Shown here: positions 7,285 through 14,499 of the stretch, piece by piece
How the letters are laid out: each line of letters opens with the position of its first letter
Position numbering within the stretch: the stretch's first letter is position 1
Assembly (NCBI GenBank): GCA_964582985.1
Contig: CAZOUM010000047.1
Location: 1 to 21,892, forward strand
DNA from: CAZQYB01 sp964582985
GTDB lineage: Bacteria; Planctomycetota; Phycisphaerae; Sedimentisphaerales; Anaerobacaceae
Direction: 5' to 3'
Length of the DNA: 21,892 nt
Translations under genes and position numbers: made by a program
The notes under the pieces: generated by a model
What the model was told of the DNA's origin: nothing
Databases searched by the model: none
Seen by the model: only the letters and a program-made list of their open reading frames with translations

Positions 7285-7918
7285 CCTGACTTACCTCCTT
7301 TGAGGATAATAGTCTTGCGTATTCTGTGCGAAATGCCTCGCGTCCACGCGTAAGTCGTGATTCAACTGCTTTTTCCGATATTCCAATTGCCTTGGCAATG
7401 TCCTTCATACTCTGCCCTTCAACATATTTGTGAATCAGCACCTCCTGATGACGCGGATTAAGTTCCGACAAGACCAGCTTTACATCATGCGCGTTAGCCT
7501 CGTCACCTAGTGTGCACTTTCGACAACGGTCGCCATCTCGCAGTCGTTCCTGCAGTTTTGCCGCCTGGGCAGCATCGCGCTGGCATTCGCGGATTTTGTT
7601 CATAGCGATCCCACACAGCCACGACCATAAGCTACCTTTATCTACCTCAAACGTTCTAACACACTCAACAGCCAGGACAATCGTCTCCTGCGTAATGTCA
7701 GCAGCTGCTTCTGTGTCACCACTTAGGCGCACCAACGAATACCGGTAGAGTGGCTCTGCATACATGTTGTAGAACTTCTCCCACGCGCAGAGCTTCCCAC
7801 GAAGCAATCCTTTTGCCAGCCGGCAGTCTTGCTTTATCTCGTTCTTGGCTCGAGCCTTCACATTGCTCTCCGTATCTGAGGAAGTTGATTCTCTATAAAT
7901 ATATTGTCGTTTTGCCAA
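7277..7918 (-). CDS. ECF-type RNA polymerase sigma factor
   Basis: 213 residues. Region 2 spans about 45-112 (WEKFYNMYAEPLYRYSLVRLSGD, then AADITQETIVLAVECVRTFE and LWSWLCGIAMNKIRECQRD). Region 4 spans about 145-200 (LSELNPRHQEVLIHKYVEGQSMKDIAKAIGISEKAVESRLTRGREAF), a complete helix-turn-helix. An N-terminal extension of about 40 charged residues precedes region 2. No in-frame ATG exists before the NMYAEP residue, so the start is TTG at 7918, backed by an AAGGA about 5 bases upstream. Four Cys lie in the linker and N-terminus (RDGDRCRKCTLGD contains a CxxC). The membrane-protein gene overlapping its 3' end is its likely regulator. Confidence 0.93.
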   Translation of the reverse strand: MAKRQYIYRESTSSDTESNVKARAKNEIKQDCRLAKGLLRGKLCAWEKFYNMYAEPLYRYSLVRLSGDTEAAADITQETIVLAVECVRTFEVDKGSLWSWLCGIAMNKIRECQRDAAQAAKLQERLRDGDRCRKCTLGDEANAHDVKLVLSELNPRHQEVLIHKYVEGQSMKDIAKAIGISEKAVESRLTRGREAFRTEYARLLSSKEVSQDG

Positions 7919-7942
7919 AAAATCCTTCGGTTCTGACGACCG

Positions 7943-7951
7943 AATATATCA
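7943..7951 (-). promoter_or_regulatory. Possible extended -10 of the ECF sigma gene
   Basis: On the minus strand TGATATATT is a TGN-TATAAT-like extended -10. Its start point near 7936 would leave an 18-base leader before the TTG start. The -35 region is poor. Confidence 0.35.
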
Positions 7952-7991
7952 TATTTTGAGACAATTAAAAATATCGGCCCTCGTGAGAAAA

Positions 7992-8025
7992 AAGCCCTTT
8001 GTTCAACGGCAGCTGAGCCGGGCTT
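7992..8025 (-). terminator. Terminator- or attenuator-like hairpin upstream of the ECF sigma gene
   Basis: On the minus strand arms AAGCCC and GGGCTT flank a 22-base loop and run directly into a T-tract (the stem's own TT plus four more). The stem is only 6 bp and the loop is long, so strength is doubtful. An overlapping 19-base imperfect dyad (CTTGG ... CCAAG, 8023-8041) could form instead, as in attenuation. Confidence 0.3.
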
Positions 8026-8150
8026 GGTTTTCAAAGCCAAGTGCCAACTATCCTATCCGAGCAATTTCCCAAAGTCACTCTGTAAATTAGTCGATAGGAG
8101 GAGGAGTCAAATCTGAAAAGCTGTCGTGTTGCGCAGGAGCAGAGTAACCA

Positions 8151-8312
8151 ATGTTAGGCAAATTAAGAAAAAACAGATTGCCTTTGAATGTTGAGCTGTT
8201 TAATATCCGCTGGTATCCGAGCAATAAAAGCTGCGTGAAACCGGGCAGCCGAAGAGTCAAACCCCAGCAGATGCCGCCGTTGATGGTCCGCAAAGCCGAG
8301 TGGCGCCGCTGA
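8151..8312 (+). CDS. Possible small basic protein, 53 residues, unrecognised
   Basis: An ATG-initiated frame of 53 codons within the otherwise gene-free 8042-8453 stretch. It encodes a Lys/Arg-rich peptide with two Trp, starting MLGKLRKNRLPLNVELF and ending VRKAEWRR. GGAG at 8136-8139 is 11 bases from the ATG, somewhat far. Nothing in it matches a family I recognise. It could equally be chance or the remnant of a larger gene. Confidence 0.25.
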   Translation: MLGKLRKNRLPLNVELFNIRWYPSNKSCVKPGSRRVKPQQMPPLMVRKAEWRR

Positions 8313-8397
8313 AACTCGTTTAACAAGCCCATATCCAAGATGTCTTCTCCGCCTAAAAAAAACCCGCCAGACAAAGGTTTTCAGCAACCAACAGCAA

Positions 8398-8414
8398 CTT
8401 TTATCCGATAAAAG
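8398..8414. promoter_or_regulatory. Palindrome CTTTTATC-C-GATAAAAG, candidate operator
   Basis: Perfect 8-base arms around one central base, 40 bases upstream of the GTG start of the CBS-GGDEF gene. The size and symmetry suit a dimeric repressor site. No regulator is assigned. Confidence 0.4.
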
Positions 8415-8453
8415 CAATGGGCAGAAAGCACACCGTCTGTAAAGGAAAAAACC

Positions 8454-9890
8454 GTGCTGACACCGATAGTTAAAGATATTGAGCAGGTGGCACAACAGCC
8501 AGGTAAGCTCCTGACCATAAACGAAAATGCCACGGTCGATGAGGCAGCGAAGAAAATGACCGATAACCAAATCGGCTGCCTCGTGGTCTTTGACGCGCAG
8601 GATAACTTTGCCGGCGTGCTCACCGAACGCGATATGCTCGCCAAGATACTGGCAAGCTCACTACCGCCCGACAAAGTACTGGTAAAACACATAATGACGA
8701 CCAAGGCAATATCCTGCACCATCGACACACCGATTGCAACAATCGAACAGCTTATGGCCGAGCACAAAATACGCCATGTCCCCATCGTCGAGGACGGCGT
8801 CCCCATAGGTATGGTCTCCAGCCGAGACATCATAGCTTACCAGCTTCTCAGCAATAAAGCTATGAAGAACGCAGCCGAGCAGCTCGCAATGCTCCCCGCC
8901 GGGCTAAAGAGTCTGGATTTTGACGATGTTATCGCCTTGGCCATCAACGAAGTCCCAAAAAGCTTCGATGCAGACCGCGCCGTACTATGCCTTGCCCAAA
9001 GAGGCTCTTCATCGGCGATGATTTATCGAAAAGGTTGTCCCCTCCCCGAAAAAAAGCTGCTCAACCCAAACACAATGGAAGAATTATCCGAAAATGGGCA
9101 AATCGTCTGCGGCAAAATCCACGACGAACTCTGCCGCGACTGCAAAACGCCTACCGGCCAATCGTCCCAACTCACTATTCCGCTCAGCATCCAGGACCAA
9201 TTCAACGACCACGATGGAACCGTCACAACCAGACAGGGCTTTCTCTGTATGTGCCAGCTAAATCCATCTTCTATCGCCTCAGAGGAATTACGCCTGTACA
9301 AAGCTTCCCTGTTACAGGAAGTCCTCAATGCCAATCTGACAAACGCCAGGTTGTACCAGAACTATAAAAAAGCCAGACGCGACAGCGAGATAGACCCGTT
9401 AACAGGCGTTGGCACACGCCGGGTCCTCGATCAGGTCTTAAAGGTCGAGTACTCACGCGCGCTTCGTTACAACCATAGCCTCTCCATAGCCATAGTCGAC
9501 GTGGACAACTTCAAAGAAATCAACGACACTGCAGGCCACGCTGCCGGTGACAGAATGCTCCGAAAGGTCGCGAAAGTGATGCGCAATAATGTGCGAATGA
9601 CCGACGCAATAATCACACGCTATGGTGGCGACGAATTCGTACTTTTGATGCCCGAAACAAAACTACACGAAGCCGCAGTCCTCTCAGAGAGACTGCGACG
9701 CCAGGCAAAATCCATCTCGATACCCAAAGTTCCCTCCATCACGATAAGCTGCGGCGTAGCAGAGTGGTCAGGCTCACCCGACGAGTCCGCCGAAAACATA
9801 TTGCAGCGCGCCGACACCGCCCTCTACGAAGCCAAGCACGCCGGCCGAAACCGAGTTGTCACCTCCCAACCCACCGCCTCATCATCATAA
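8454..9890 (+). CDS. CBS-CBS-(GAF-like)-GGDEF protein, probable diguanylate cyclase
   Basis: 478 residues, no membrane segments. A tandem CBS pair (about 10-132: ENATVDEAAKKM, GVLTERDML, MTTKAISC, HVPIVEDGVPIGMVSSRDI) would sense adenine nucleotides or another ligand. Residues about 145-300 look like a GAF-type or linker sensor with Cys at 219, 227 and 230. The GGDEF domain (about 312-470) has DPLTGVGTRR, the metal Asp in IAIVDVDNFKEIND and an intact GGDEF at 391-395, so c-di-GMP synthesis from two GTP is expected. An RxxD (RMTD, 381-384) lies six residues before GGDEF instead of the usual five, so product inhibition at the I-site may be altered. The start is GTG with AAAGGA (8441-8446) 7 bases upstream. 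It stands alone. Confidence 0.93.
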   Translation: MLTPIVKDIEQVAQQPGKLLTINENATVDEAAKKMTDNQIGCLVVFDAQDNFAGVLTERDMLAKILASSLPPDKVLVKHIMTTKAISCTIDTPIATIEQLMAEHKIRHVPIVEDGVPIGMVSSRDIIAYQLLSNKAMKNAAEQLAMLPAGLKSLDFDDVIALAINEVPKSFDADRAVLCLAQRGSSSAMIYRKGCPLPEKKLLNPNTMEELSENGQIVCGKIHDELCRDCKTPTGQSSQLTIPLSIQDQFNDHDGTVTTRQGFLCMCQLNPSSIASEELRLYKASLLQEVLNANLTNARLYQNYKKARRDSEIDPLTGVGTRRVLDQVLKVEYSRALRYNHSLSIAIVDVDNFKEINDTAGHAAGDRMLRKVAKVMRNNVRMTDAIITRYGGDEFVLLMPETKLHEAAVLSERLRRQAKSISIPKVPSITISCGVAEWSGSPDESAENILQRADTALYEAKHAGRNRVVTSQPTASSS

Positions 9891-9992
9891 GCGCAGCGCC
9901 CTTTGCTCCCGCGTCATCCTGCTATGAGGTCAGCCGTCAAACGCTATCTTCTCAATTATCAAGCTCATCGTTGTATTTTCCCAACCTAATTG

Positions 9993-10018
9993 GTAGTTTA
10001 GGGAAATTAGAAAACTAC
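9993..10018. repeat. Inverted repeat GTAGTTT-N12-AAACTAC
   Basis: Perfect 7-base arms (9993-9999 and 10012-10018) just before the exporter gene's ATG at 10037. It may be an operator or an RNA hairpin; no T-tract follows, so a terminator is unlikely. Confidence 0.4.
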
Positions 10019-10036
10019 TAATAACGCACCTAAGCT

Positions 10037-10906
10037 ATGGTTGAACAACGAAAAGCCTATTTCTGTGCTATTGTTACTGTCCTGTTATGGTCTACTGTCG
10101 CATCCGCGTTCAAAATTTCTTTACGCTATTTAGACGTTCTGCCTCTTCTGTGCTGCGCCTCAATCGCATCAACGATTTTTCTCTTTTGTGCCTTATCATT
10201 TCTCAAGAAACTCAACCTACTCACGACACTATCGAAGAATGATTATTTGCGTTCCGCCTTGTTAGGCCTGCTCAACCCGTTCCTCTACTACCTTATGCTC
10301 TTCAAAGCATACTCAATACTTCCCGCTCAGCAGGCCCTGACATTGAATTTCACCTGGCCAATAATGCTTGTTTTGCTCTCAATTCCTTTGCTCGGCCAAA
10401 AAATCAAACCAAAAAGCATCTTTGCGATAATCATCTCGTTTTTCGGCGTCATTATAATTTCCACGCAAGGCCGCATTTTAAAATTGAACTTTACCAGCGT
10501 CACCGGTGCGTCATTAGCCTTAGGCAGTTCGGTAATCTGGGCACTGTTCTGGATTTATAACATAAAAGACCACCTCGACGAAATTGTCAGACTATTTCTG
10601 AATTTCGCGTTCGGCTCTTGCTTCATATTTCTTTCAATGCTGCTTTTTTCAAAATTAGAGCTTCCGAGCTGCAACGCAATTCTTGGTTCAGCTTATATCG
10701 GGTTATTTGAAATGGGGATTACTTTCGTGCTTTGGCTCAAAGCCCTGAAGTTATCAAAAACGACGGCTTACGTTGCGAACCTGATTTACTTGGTTCCCTT
10801 TCTTTCTCTGCTCATGATTCACTTTGCCATCGGTGAACCAATCTTCTTCTCAACAGTAATAGGCTTGATTTTTATCGTGGCCGGCATAGTAGTCCACAAA
10901 CTCTGA
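10037..10906 (+). CDS. DMT-superfamily permease, EamA domains
   Basis: 289 residues, almost wholly hydrophobic with about ten predicted membrane helices in two homologous halves, the usual EamA layout and length. The first half opens with AYFCAIVTVLLWSTVASAFKISLRY, the family's typical 'W(G/S)...F...' start. The halves meet near residue 145-165 (ISTQGRILKLNF then GASLALGSSVIWALFWI). Members export metabolites such as amino acids or sugars from the cytoplasm; the substrate here cannot be told. No clear Shine-Dalgarno precedes the ATG, but no better in-frame start is visible. It is monocistronic, facing the minus-strand two-component run. Confidence 0.9.
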   Translation: MVEQRKAYFCAIVTVLLWSTVASAFKISLRYLDVLPLLCCASIASTIFLFCALSFLKKLNLLTTLSKNDYLRSALLGLLNPFLYYLMLFKAYSILPAQQALTLNFTWPIMLVLLSIPLLGQKIKPKSIFAIIISFFGVIIISTQGRILKLNFTSVTGASLALGSSVIWALFWIYNIKDHLDEIVRLFLNFAFGSCFIFLSMLLFSKLELPSCNAILGSAYIGLFEMGITFVLWLKALKLSKTTAYVANLIYLVPFLSLLMIHFAIGEPIFFSTVIGLIFIVAGIVVHKL

Positions 10907-10907
10907 T

Positions 10908-10931
10908 TGCGCCATCAGTCCCCCCGGCGCA
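10908..10931. terminator. Hairpin between convergent genes
   Basis: TGCGCC and GGCGCA form a perfect 6-bp GC stem with a 12-base loop, starting one base after the exporter's stop and facing the minus-strand small gene. It has no T-tract, so if it terminates it does so weakly or with Rho. Confidence 0.35.
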
Positions 10932-10948
10932 GACTTGCATTATGTACT

Positions 10949-11212
10949 TCAGGACCCTTTCTTGGATTGCCGCTTCTCCTTTTCCAAATGCTCGGCTATC
11001 CGTTTTAGCTGCTCGTTCATCTGCTCAGCTTCCCGCTGGAGCCTCTCAAGCTGCTTATGTATCGTTTTCGAGCCGAGGATGCTCGGCGCGAACATGAAGA
11101 AAAACATCAGCGCCACCGCCCCGCCAATGGCGATAAAGCCTACCCCGAGCAAAATCTTCTCTACAATCTCGTACATATCCTCACCGCTCTCGGTAACTTC
11201 CTGCTCTGCCAA
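10949..11212 (-). CDS. Small membrane protein with cytoplasmic coiled coil
   Basis: Up to 87 residues: a short acidic N-terminus, one membrane helix (about 20-46, LLGVGFIAIGGAVALMFFFMFA), then a Lys/Glu-rich coiled-coil helix (KQLERLQREAEQMNEQLKRIAEHLEKEKRQ). The longest frame starts at TTG 11212, 9 bases after the sigma-54 regulator's stop. An ATG at 11176 (MYEIVEKILLGVGF) would give 75 residues and has a GGTGAGG very close to it. Either start places it last in the kinase-regulator transcript. No family recognised; the architecture resembles phage-shock or apolipoprotein-like accessory peptides, but that is only shape. Confidence 0.65.
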   Translation of the reverse strand: MAEQEVTESGEDMYEIVEKILLGVGFIAIGGAVALMFFFMFAPSILGSKTIHKQLERLQREAEQMNEQLKRIAEHLEKEKRQSKKGS

Positions 11213-11221
11213 TAATCAATT

Positions 11222-12613
11222 TCAAGTTAGCCCCAATCGCTCCGCCTCGGCATAAAGCCCATACTGCTTCATCTTCTTAAATAATGTTGTGCGGTTTATC
11301 GCAAGTGCTTTGGCCGTTTCCTGTCTGTTCCAGTGATGTGCCTCCAGCGATTTCCGAATCAGATTTTTCTCCGGCTCAGCCAGCGCTTCCTTTAAGTTCA
11401 TCGGTTTGTATGTCTTTTGCCGCCGGCCCTGCTCTTCCTTGACTGAATCTGGCAAGTCCTCAGGGCCGATGAATTTATCTTTGCTCAGCAAAACCGCCCG
11501 CTCAATCACATTCTCCAGCTCGCGCACATTGCCCGGCCAGGAATAACGCTCCAGATACTCAAGCGCCTCATCGGTGATACCCGGCTTTTCCTTGTTGTGC
11601 TGAACGGAGTACATCCGCAGAAAGTGCTTCGCCAAAAGCGGTACATCACCAACTCTATCGCTCAAAGGCGGCAGGTCTATGGCCACCACATTTATCCGGT
11701 AATACAAATCCTCCCGAAATCTCCCCTCCTTCACTTCTTCAGGAAGATTGCGATTTGAAGCAAGTATAATCCGCGTATCAACCGTCACGGTCTTATTACT
11801 GCCGACCGGCTCGAACTGCCTGTCTTCCAAAACACGCAAAAGTTTGACCTGAAGAGCCGGTGACGCGTTCGCAACTTCGTCAAGGAAAACCGTTCCACCG
11901 TCCGCGGCAAGGAATTTCCCTTCTTTGTCCCTCACAGCACCGGTAAAGGCCCCCCTAACATGTCCGAATAATTCGCTCTCAAGCAGTGTCTCCGGCAGCG
12001 CTCCGCAGCTAACTTCAACAAACGGCTTATTCCTTCGGCCTGAGCCATGGTGTATTGCCCTTGCAAGGATACTCTTACCTGTCCCTGACGGGCCCGTCAT
12101 CAGTATGGTCGTTTTACTGTCGGCAACTGCCTCTATCAGGTCAAAAATCTTGGCCATCTTGTAATTGTGACTGATTATGTTCTCCAGACTATACTTTTGT
12201 TCGAGCTGCAGTCGTAGACTCTCATTCTCACTCATAAGCGATTGCTGTTTAATTGCTCTTTCCACCACCAGCCGCAGTTCGTCGTCAATGATAGGTTTTG
12301 TGAGGTAATCGTAGGCTCCTCGCTTAATGGCTTTGACCGCGCTTTCGATGGTGCCGTAGCCCGTTACCACAATCACCACTGTTCGGGGATGGTCCTCCCT
12401 GACGATATCCAACAAATCAAACCCGTCTCCGTCCGGCAGATTAACATCCGTAATAACAAGGCAGTAGCTTCGCTTTTGCAACTCAGCCACGGCACCCTTC
12501 AAAGTTTCAGCACCCCTCGTTCGAAACCCTTCGAGTGACAAAAACTCACACAGCGAATCTAATATGATTCTGTCGTCGTCTACAACAAGAATACTCTTGT
12601 CCGTTGTATTCAT
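11222..12613 (-). CDS. NtrC-family sigma-54-dependent response regulator
   Basis: 463 residues from the ATG at 12613, with AAGGAC 8 bases upstream; a longer frame upstream would overlap the kinase gene and is not needed. The receiver domain (1-120) has the acidic VDDD cluster, phospho-acceptor Asp56 (VITDVNLP) and Lys106 (TKP). The AAA+ domain has Walker A GPSGTGKS (174-181), the sigma-54 contact loop GAFTGA (221-226) and Walker B VFLDE (242-246). The C-terminal Fis-type helix-turn-helix is near 420-455 (WNRQETAKALAINRTTLFKKMKQYG). All parts needed to activate sigma-54 promoters from enhancer sites are intact. Ten bases separate it from the kinase gene's stop, its obvious cognate partner. Confidence 0.96.
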   Translation of the reverse strand: MNTTDKSILVVDDDRIILDSLCEFLSLEGFRTRGAETLKGAVAELQKRSYCLVITDVNLPDGDGFDLLDIVREDHPRTVVIVVTGYGTIESAVKAIKRGAYDYLTKPIIDDELRLVVERAIKQQSLMSENESLRLQLEQKYSLENIISHNYKMAKIFDLIEAVADSKTTILMTGPSGTGKSILARAIHHGSGRRNKPFVEVSCGALPETLLESELFGHVRGAFTGAVRDKEGKFLAADGGTVFLDEVANASPALQVKLLRVLEDRQFEPVGSNKTVTVDTRIILASNRNLPEEVKEGRFREDLYYRINVVAIDLPPLSDRVGDVPLLAKHFLRMYSVQHNKEKPGITDEALEYLERYSWPGNVRELENVIERAVLLSKDKFIGPEDLPDSVKEEQGRRQKTYKPMNLKEALAEPEKNLIRKSLEAHHWNRQETAKALAINRTTLFKKMKQYGLYAEAERLGLT

Positions 12614-12623
12614 CACTTGTCCT

Positions 12624-13769
12624 TTACGAATCTTCACTCGCCACAGGCAGATATACAGTGAAAATGCTTCCACCGCCGGGAGCATTTTCAGCAGTTATTC
12701 GCCCACCGTGCCTTTCAACTATGTCCTTACACACCGCCAATCCTAATCCTGTCCCTTTGTCTTTATCTTTTGTAGTAAAGAATGGCTCGAATATAGCTTC
12801 GGCATTCTCAGGTACAAATCCCACCCCCGTATCACGAAACTCTACAACCGCGGTATTATCTGCTGACAAGCGGGTGGAAATGCTCAGCTCGCCCCCCTCC
12901 GGCATTGCCTCCACCGCATTCTTTACAAGGTTGCAGAACACCTGGAACAAATTGCCGCTTCTAACTTTTGGCGCGTCGGGAGCATAGTTCCGCAATATAC
13001 GGACATTCGAACCTTCCGACCTTACATCCATCGTCTTCATCGCGTCCTCGATAATCCGTTCAACTTTGGCTGCTTCAAATGGCGTATAAGTGCTGCGCGA
13101 AAACTCCAGCAGCTCACTCACGATACGAACCATCCTCATAAGTCCCTGCCGACACTGGCCAAGATACTCTTTGGGCTTGGCGAGGTTCTCCTGCTCAAGG
13201 ATTCTTAACGTCAGATTAATGTATCGCAGTATCCCATCAATAGGATTGTTCAACTCATGGGCCACTTTAGAAGCGAGCTTCCCAACGGTCGCGAGTTTTT
13301 CGACATCGGCCAGCTGCCTTTGGATATTGACCTTTTCAGTTACATCTTCGATGCTGACTGTACCGCCAAAAACTCTTTTTGTCTTAGCTTCTTTCAGCGG
13401 CATACAGGCGATTCGCAACAGTTTCGTCTTGCCGTTTAACGTATAGGTTACCCTGTCGAACCTAAATGTTTTCCCCATCGACACAACCAATCCGAACTGT
13501 CCGGTCCAGTCCGGGTTTGCCGTGTCAGCGCCGTCGGTGCCCTTGCTCAACGATTTATCGATTGTGTCATCTAACTCGATGAGCCTCGCTGCTTCCGGAT
13601 TGGCCTCGACTATCCTCAGTTCTGAATCGAAAGTCACAACTCCTATTGGCAGCGATTCCATAATCGATTTGCCAACCAGCCCAATACCTAAGCGGCCTTC
13701 ACTCTGGGCCGATCGACCGCTGTCGGTTGCGTTTAACTTATCGGACTGTGCTTCCTGCTTCTCTGCCAT
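12624..13769 (-). CDS. Soluble PAS sensor histidine kinase
   Basis: 381 residues with no membrane helix, so it senses a cytoplasmic signal or partner. A PAS domain (about 35-150, SLPIGVVTFDSELRIVEANPEAARLI ... GGTVSIEDVTE) leads into a HisKA segment with phospho-acceptor His171 in VAHELNNPIDGIL. It ends in a complete HATPase: N-box NLVKNAVEAM (280-289), DTGVGF, FEPFFTTK and GTGLGLAV. The order and H-box style (HELNNP) match NtrB-type kinases that pair with sigma-54 regulators, and the regulator follows after 10 bases. The ATG at 13769 has only a weak GGTGG close by. A sigma-54-type promoter about 130 bases upstream suggests control by its own regulator. Confidence 0.94.
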   Translation of the reverse strand: MAEKQEAQSDKLNATDSGRSAQSEGRLGIGLVGKSIMESLPIGVVTFDSELRIVEANPEAARLIELDDTIDKSLSKGTDGADTANPDWTGQFGLVVSMGKTFRFDRVTYTLNGKTKLLRIACMPLKEAKTKRVFGGTVSIEDVTEKVNIQRQLADVEKLATVGKLASKVAHELNNPIDGILRYINLTLRILEQENLAKPKEYLGQCRQGLMRMVRIVSELLEFSRSTYTPFEAAKVERIIEDAMKTMDVRSEGSNVRILRNYAPDAPKVRSGNLFQVFCNLVKNAVEAMPEGGELSISTRLSADNTAVVEFRDTGVGFVPENAEAIFEPFFTTKDKDKGTGLGLAVCKDIVERHGGRITAENAPGGGSIFTVYLPVASEDS

Positions 13770-13811
13770 ACCACCAAATAATAAACCTTGCGTTCACATT
13801 GTCAAGTATGA

Positions 13812-13831
13812 ATGTTGCAAAAAAGCAACAT
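13812..13831 (-). repeat. Hairpin ATGTTGC-A6-GCAACAT in the kinase leader
   Basis: Perfect 7-base arms around six A, about 43 bases before the kinase start codon. It would fold in the leader of a transcript starting near 13886, or serve as an operator. The sequence GTTGCAAAA within it recurs at 14041-14049. Confidence 0.5.
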
Positions 13832-13897
13832 ACCTGTTCTTTTTTCGGATTGAAGGATATCCTTGTTTAGCCAGAAACGTAACTTTTTGCAAAATAA

Positions 13898-13912
13898 GCA
13901 ACTAAGGGGCCA
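13898..13912 (-). promoter_or_regulatory. Sigma-54-type promoter facing the kinase-regulator operon
   Basis: On the minus strand the sequence is TGGCCC-N5-TTGC, which has the invariant GG-N10-GC spacing of -24/-12 elements. Transcription would start near 13886, giving a leader of about 117 bases to the kinase ATG at 13769. The adjacent NtrC-type regulator makes a sigma-54 promoter here plausible. Confidence 0.55.
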
Positions 13913-13928
13913 TTTCCCACACCGATAC

Positions 13929-13942
13929 CTTAGTAGACTAAG
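13929..13942. promoter_or_regulatory. Palindrome CTTAGT-AG-ACTAAG, candidate enhancer site
   Basis: Perfect 6-base arms lying between the two divergent sigma-54-type promoters. A second dyad, GTTG-N8-CAAC, follows at 13951-13966. Either could bind the Fis-type helix-turn-helix of the adjacent regulator. Assignment is by position and symmetry only. Confidence 0.35.
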
Positions 13943-14081
13943 TTCCTGGTGTTGTTATTCCGCAACGCTACACGCACTCTTGTTGCAGTCTCTGCCCACG
14001 TCAAGCCCACAATTCCGCTTAACCCTGTACTGAATAAGCAGTTGCAAAAGTAAGAATAGGGTATTTGCTCAATTTCGACTT

Positions 14082-14097
14082 TGGTATCGTTTTTGCA
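14082..14097 (+). promoter_or_regulatory. Sigma-54-type promoter of the PilZ gene
   Basis: TGGTAT-N5-TTGCA has GG and GC exactly 10 bases apart and a perfect TTGCA -12 block. The start point would be near 14108, which rules out translation starts upstream of that and agrees with the strong ribosome site at 14140-14145. Confidence 0.65.
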
Positions 14098-14151
14098 CAA
14101 CTCAGGATGGTCACCGAAAGGAATGAGTGCAAGAATGCAGGGAGGCAAATG

Positions 14152-14496
14152 ATGACTGGGCTCGAAAAACGAAAGCATAGGCGGCTGGCGATAAAGCTTG
14201 ATTTGTCATGCCGTAAAATCAGCCCGCCTGCGGAGCAAACATATACCGGCCACACACTTAATGTAAGTCCCGGCGGTTTGTATCTCCAGACTGATGCCGA
14301 CGCTTTCAAGGCAGGCAACCTGTTGAAAGTAAAGTTCTCAATACCCCCAACTGCGGGCCTGCTTGAATCCGGCGGCAATATCTCAGGCTTCGCCAAGGTC
14401 TTGAGGACAAATAGCGCTCGCACCGACACTAATTTACCCGCGGGCAGATACGGTATAGCAGCAGAATTTTGCCGCTCTCCAAAGCTCTGCACATAA
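14152..14496 (+). CDS. PilZ-domain protein, candidate c-di-GMP receptor
   Basis: 114 residues from the ATG at 14152, chosen because GGGAGG (14140-14145) is 6 bases upstream and because earlier in-frame starts at 14065 and 14107 would lie outside or at the very start of the predicted sigma-54 transcript. The whole protein is one PilZ beta-barrel. It has the c-di-GMP binding signatures RxxxR (R7-KHR-R11) and N/DxSxxG (NVSPGG, 37-42), followed by GLYLQTDADAFKAGNLLKVKF and a final RYGIAAEF strand. It therefore probably binds c-di-GMP and acts on an unknown partner. It is divergent from the kinase-regulator operon and ends 3 bases from the convergent dapF stop. Confidence 0.9.
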   Translation: MTGLEKRKHRRLAIKLDLSCRKISPPAEQTYTGHTLNVSPGGLYLQTDADAFKAGNLLKVKFSIPPTAGLLESGGNISGFAKVLRTNSARTDTNLPAGRYGIAAEFCRSPKLCT

Positions 14497-14499
14497 GCA

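Noticed and set aside
6346..7353. Plus-strand open frame of 335 codons
   Set aside because: It lies antisense to the membrane-protein and ECF sigma genes, which have clear domains, coupling and a perfect ribosome site; the antisense product shows no recognisable sequence pattern.
8042..8453. c-di-GMP riboswitch before the GGDEF gene
   Set aside because: I could not find the conserved GEMM core or its two helices in this leader; only a palindrome and a possible small frame are visible. A covariance-model search would settle it.
8087..8570. Minus-strand frames upstream of and overlapping the CBS-GGDEF start
   Set aside because: Low-complexity hydrophobic and aromatic composition, no ribosome sites, and one runs into the CBS-GGDEF coding region.
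12614..12685. Longer N-terminus for the sigma-54 response regulator
   Set aside because: It would overlap the kinase gene and adds 24 residues with no receiver-domain match; the ATG at 12613 has a good AAGGA ribosome site and starts right before the receiver fold.
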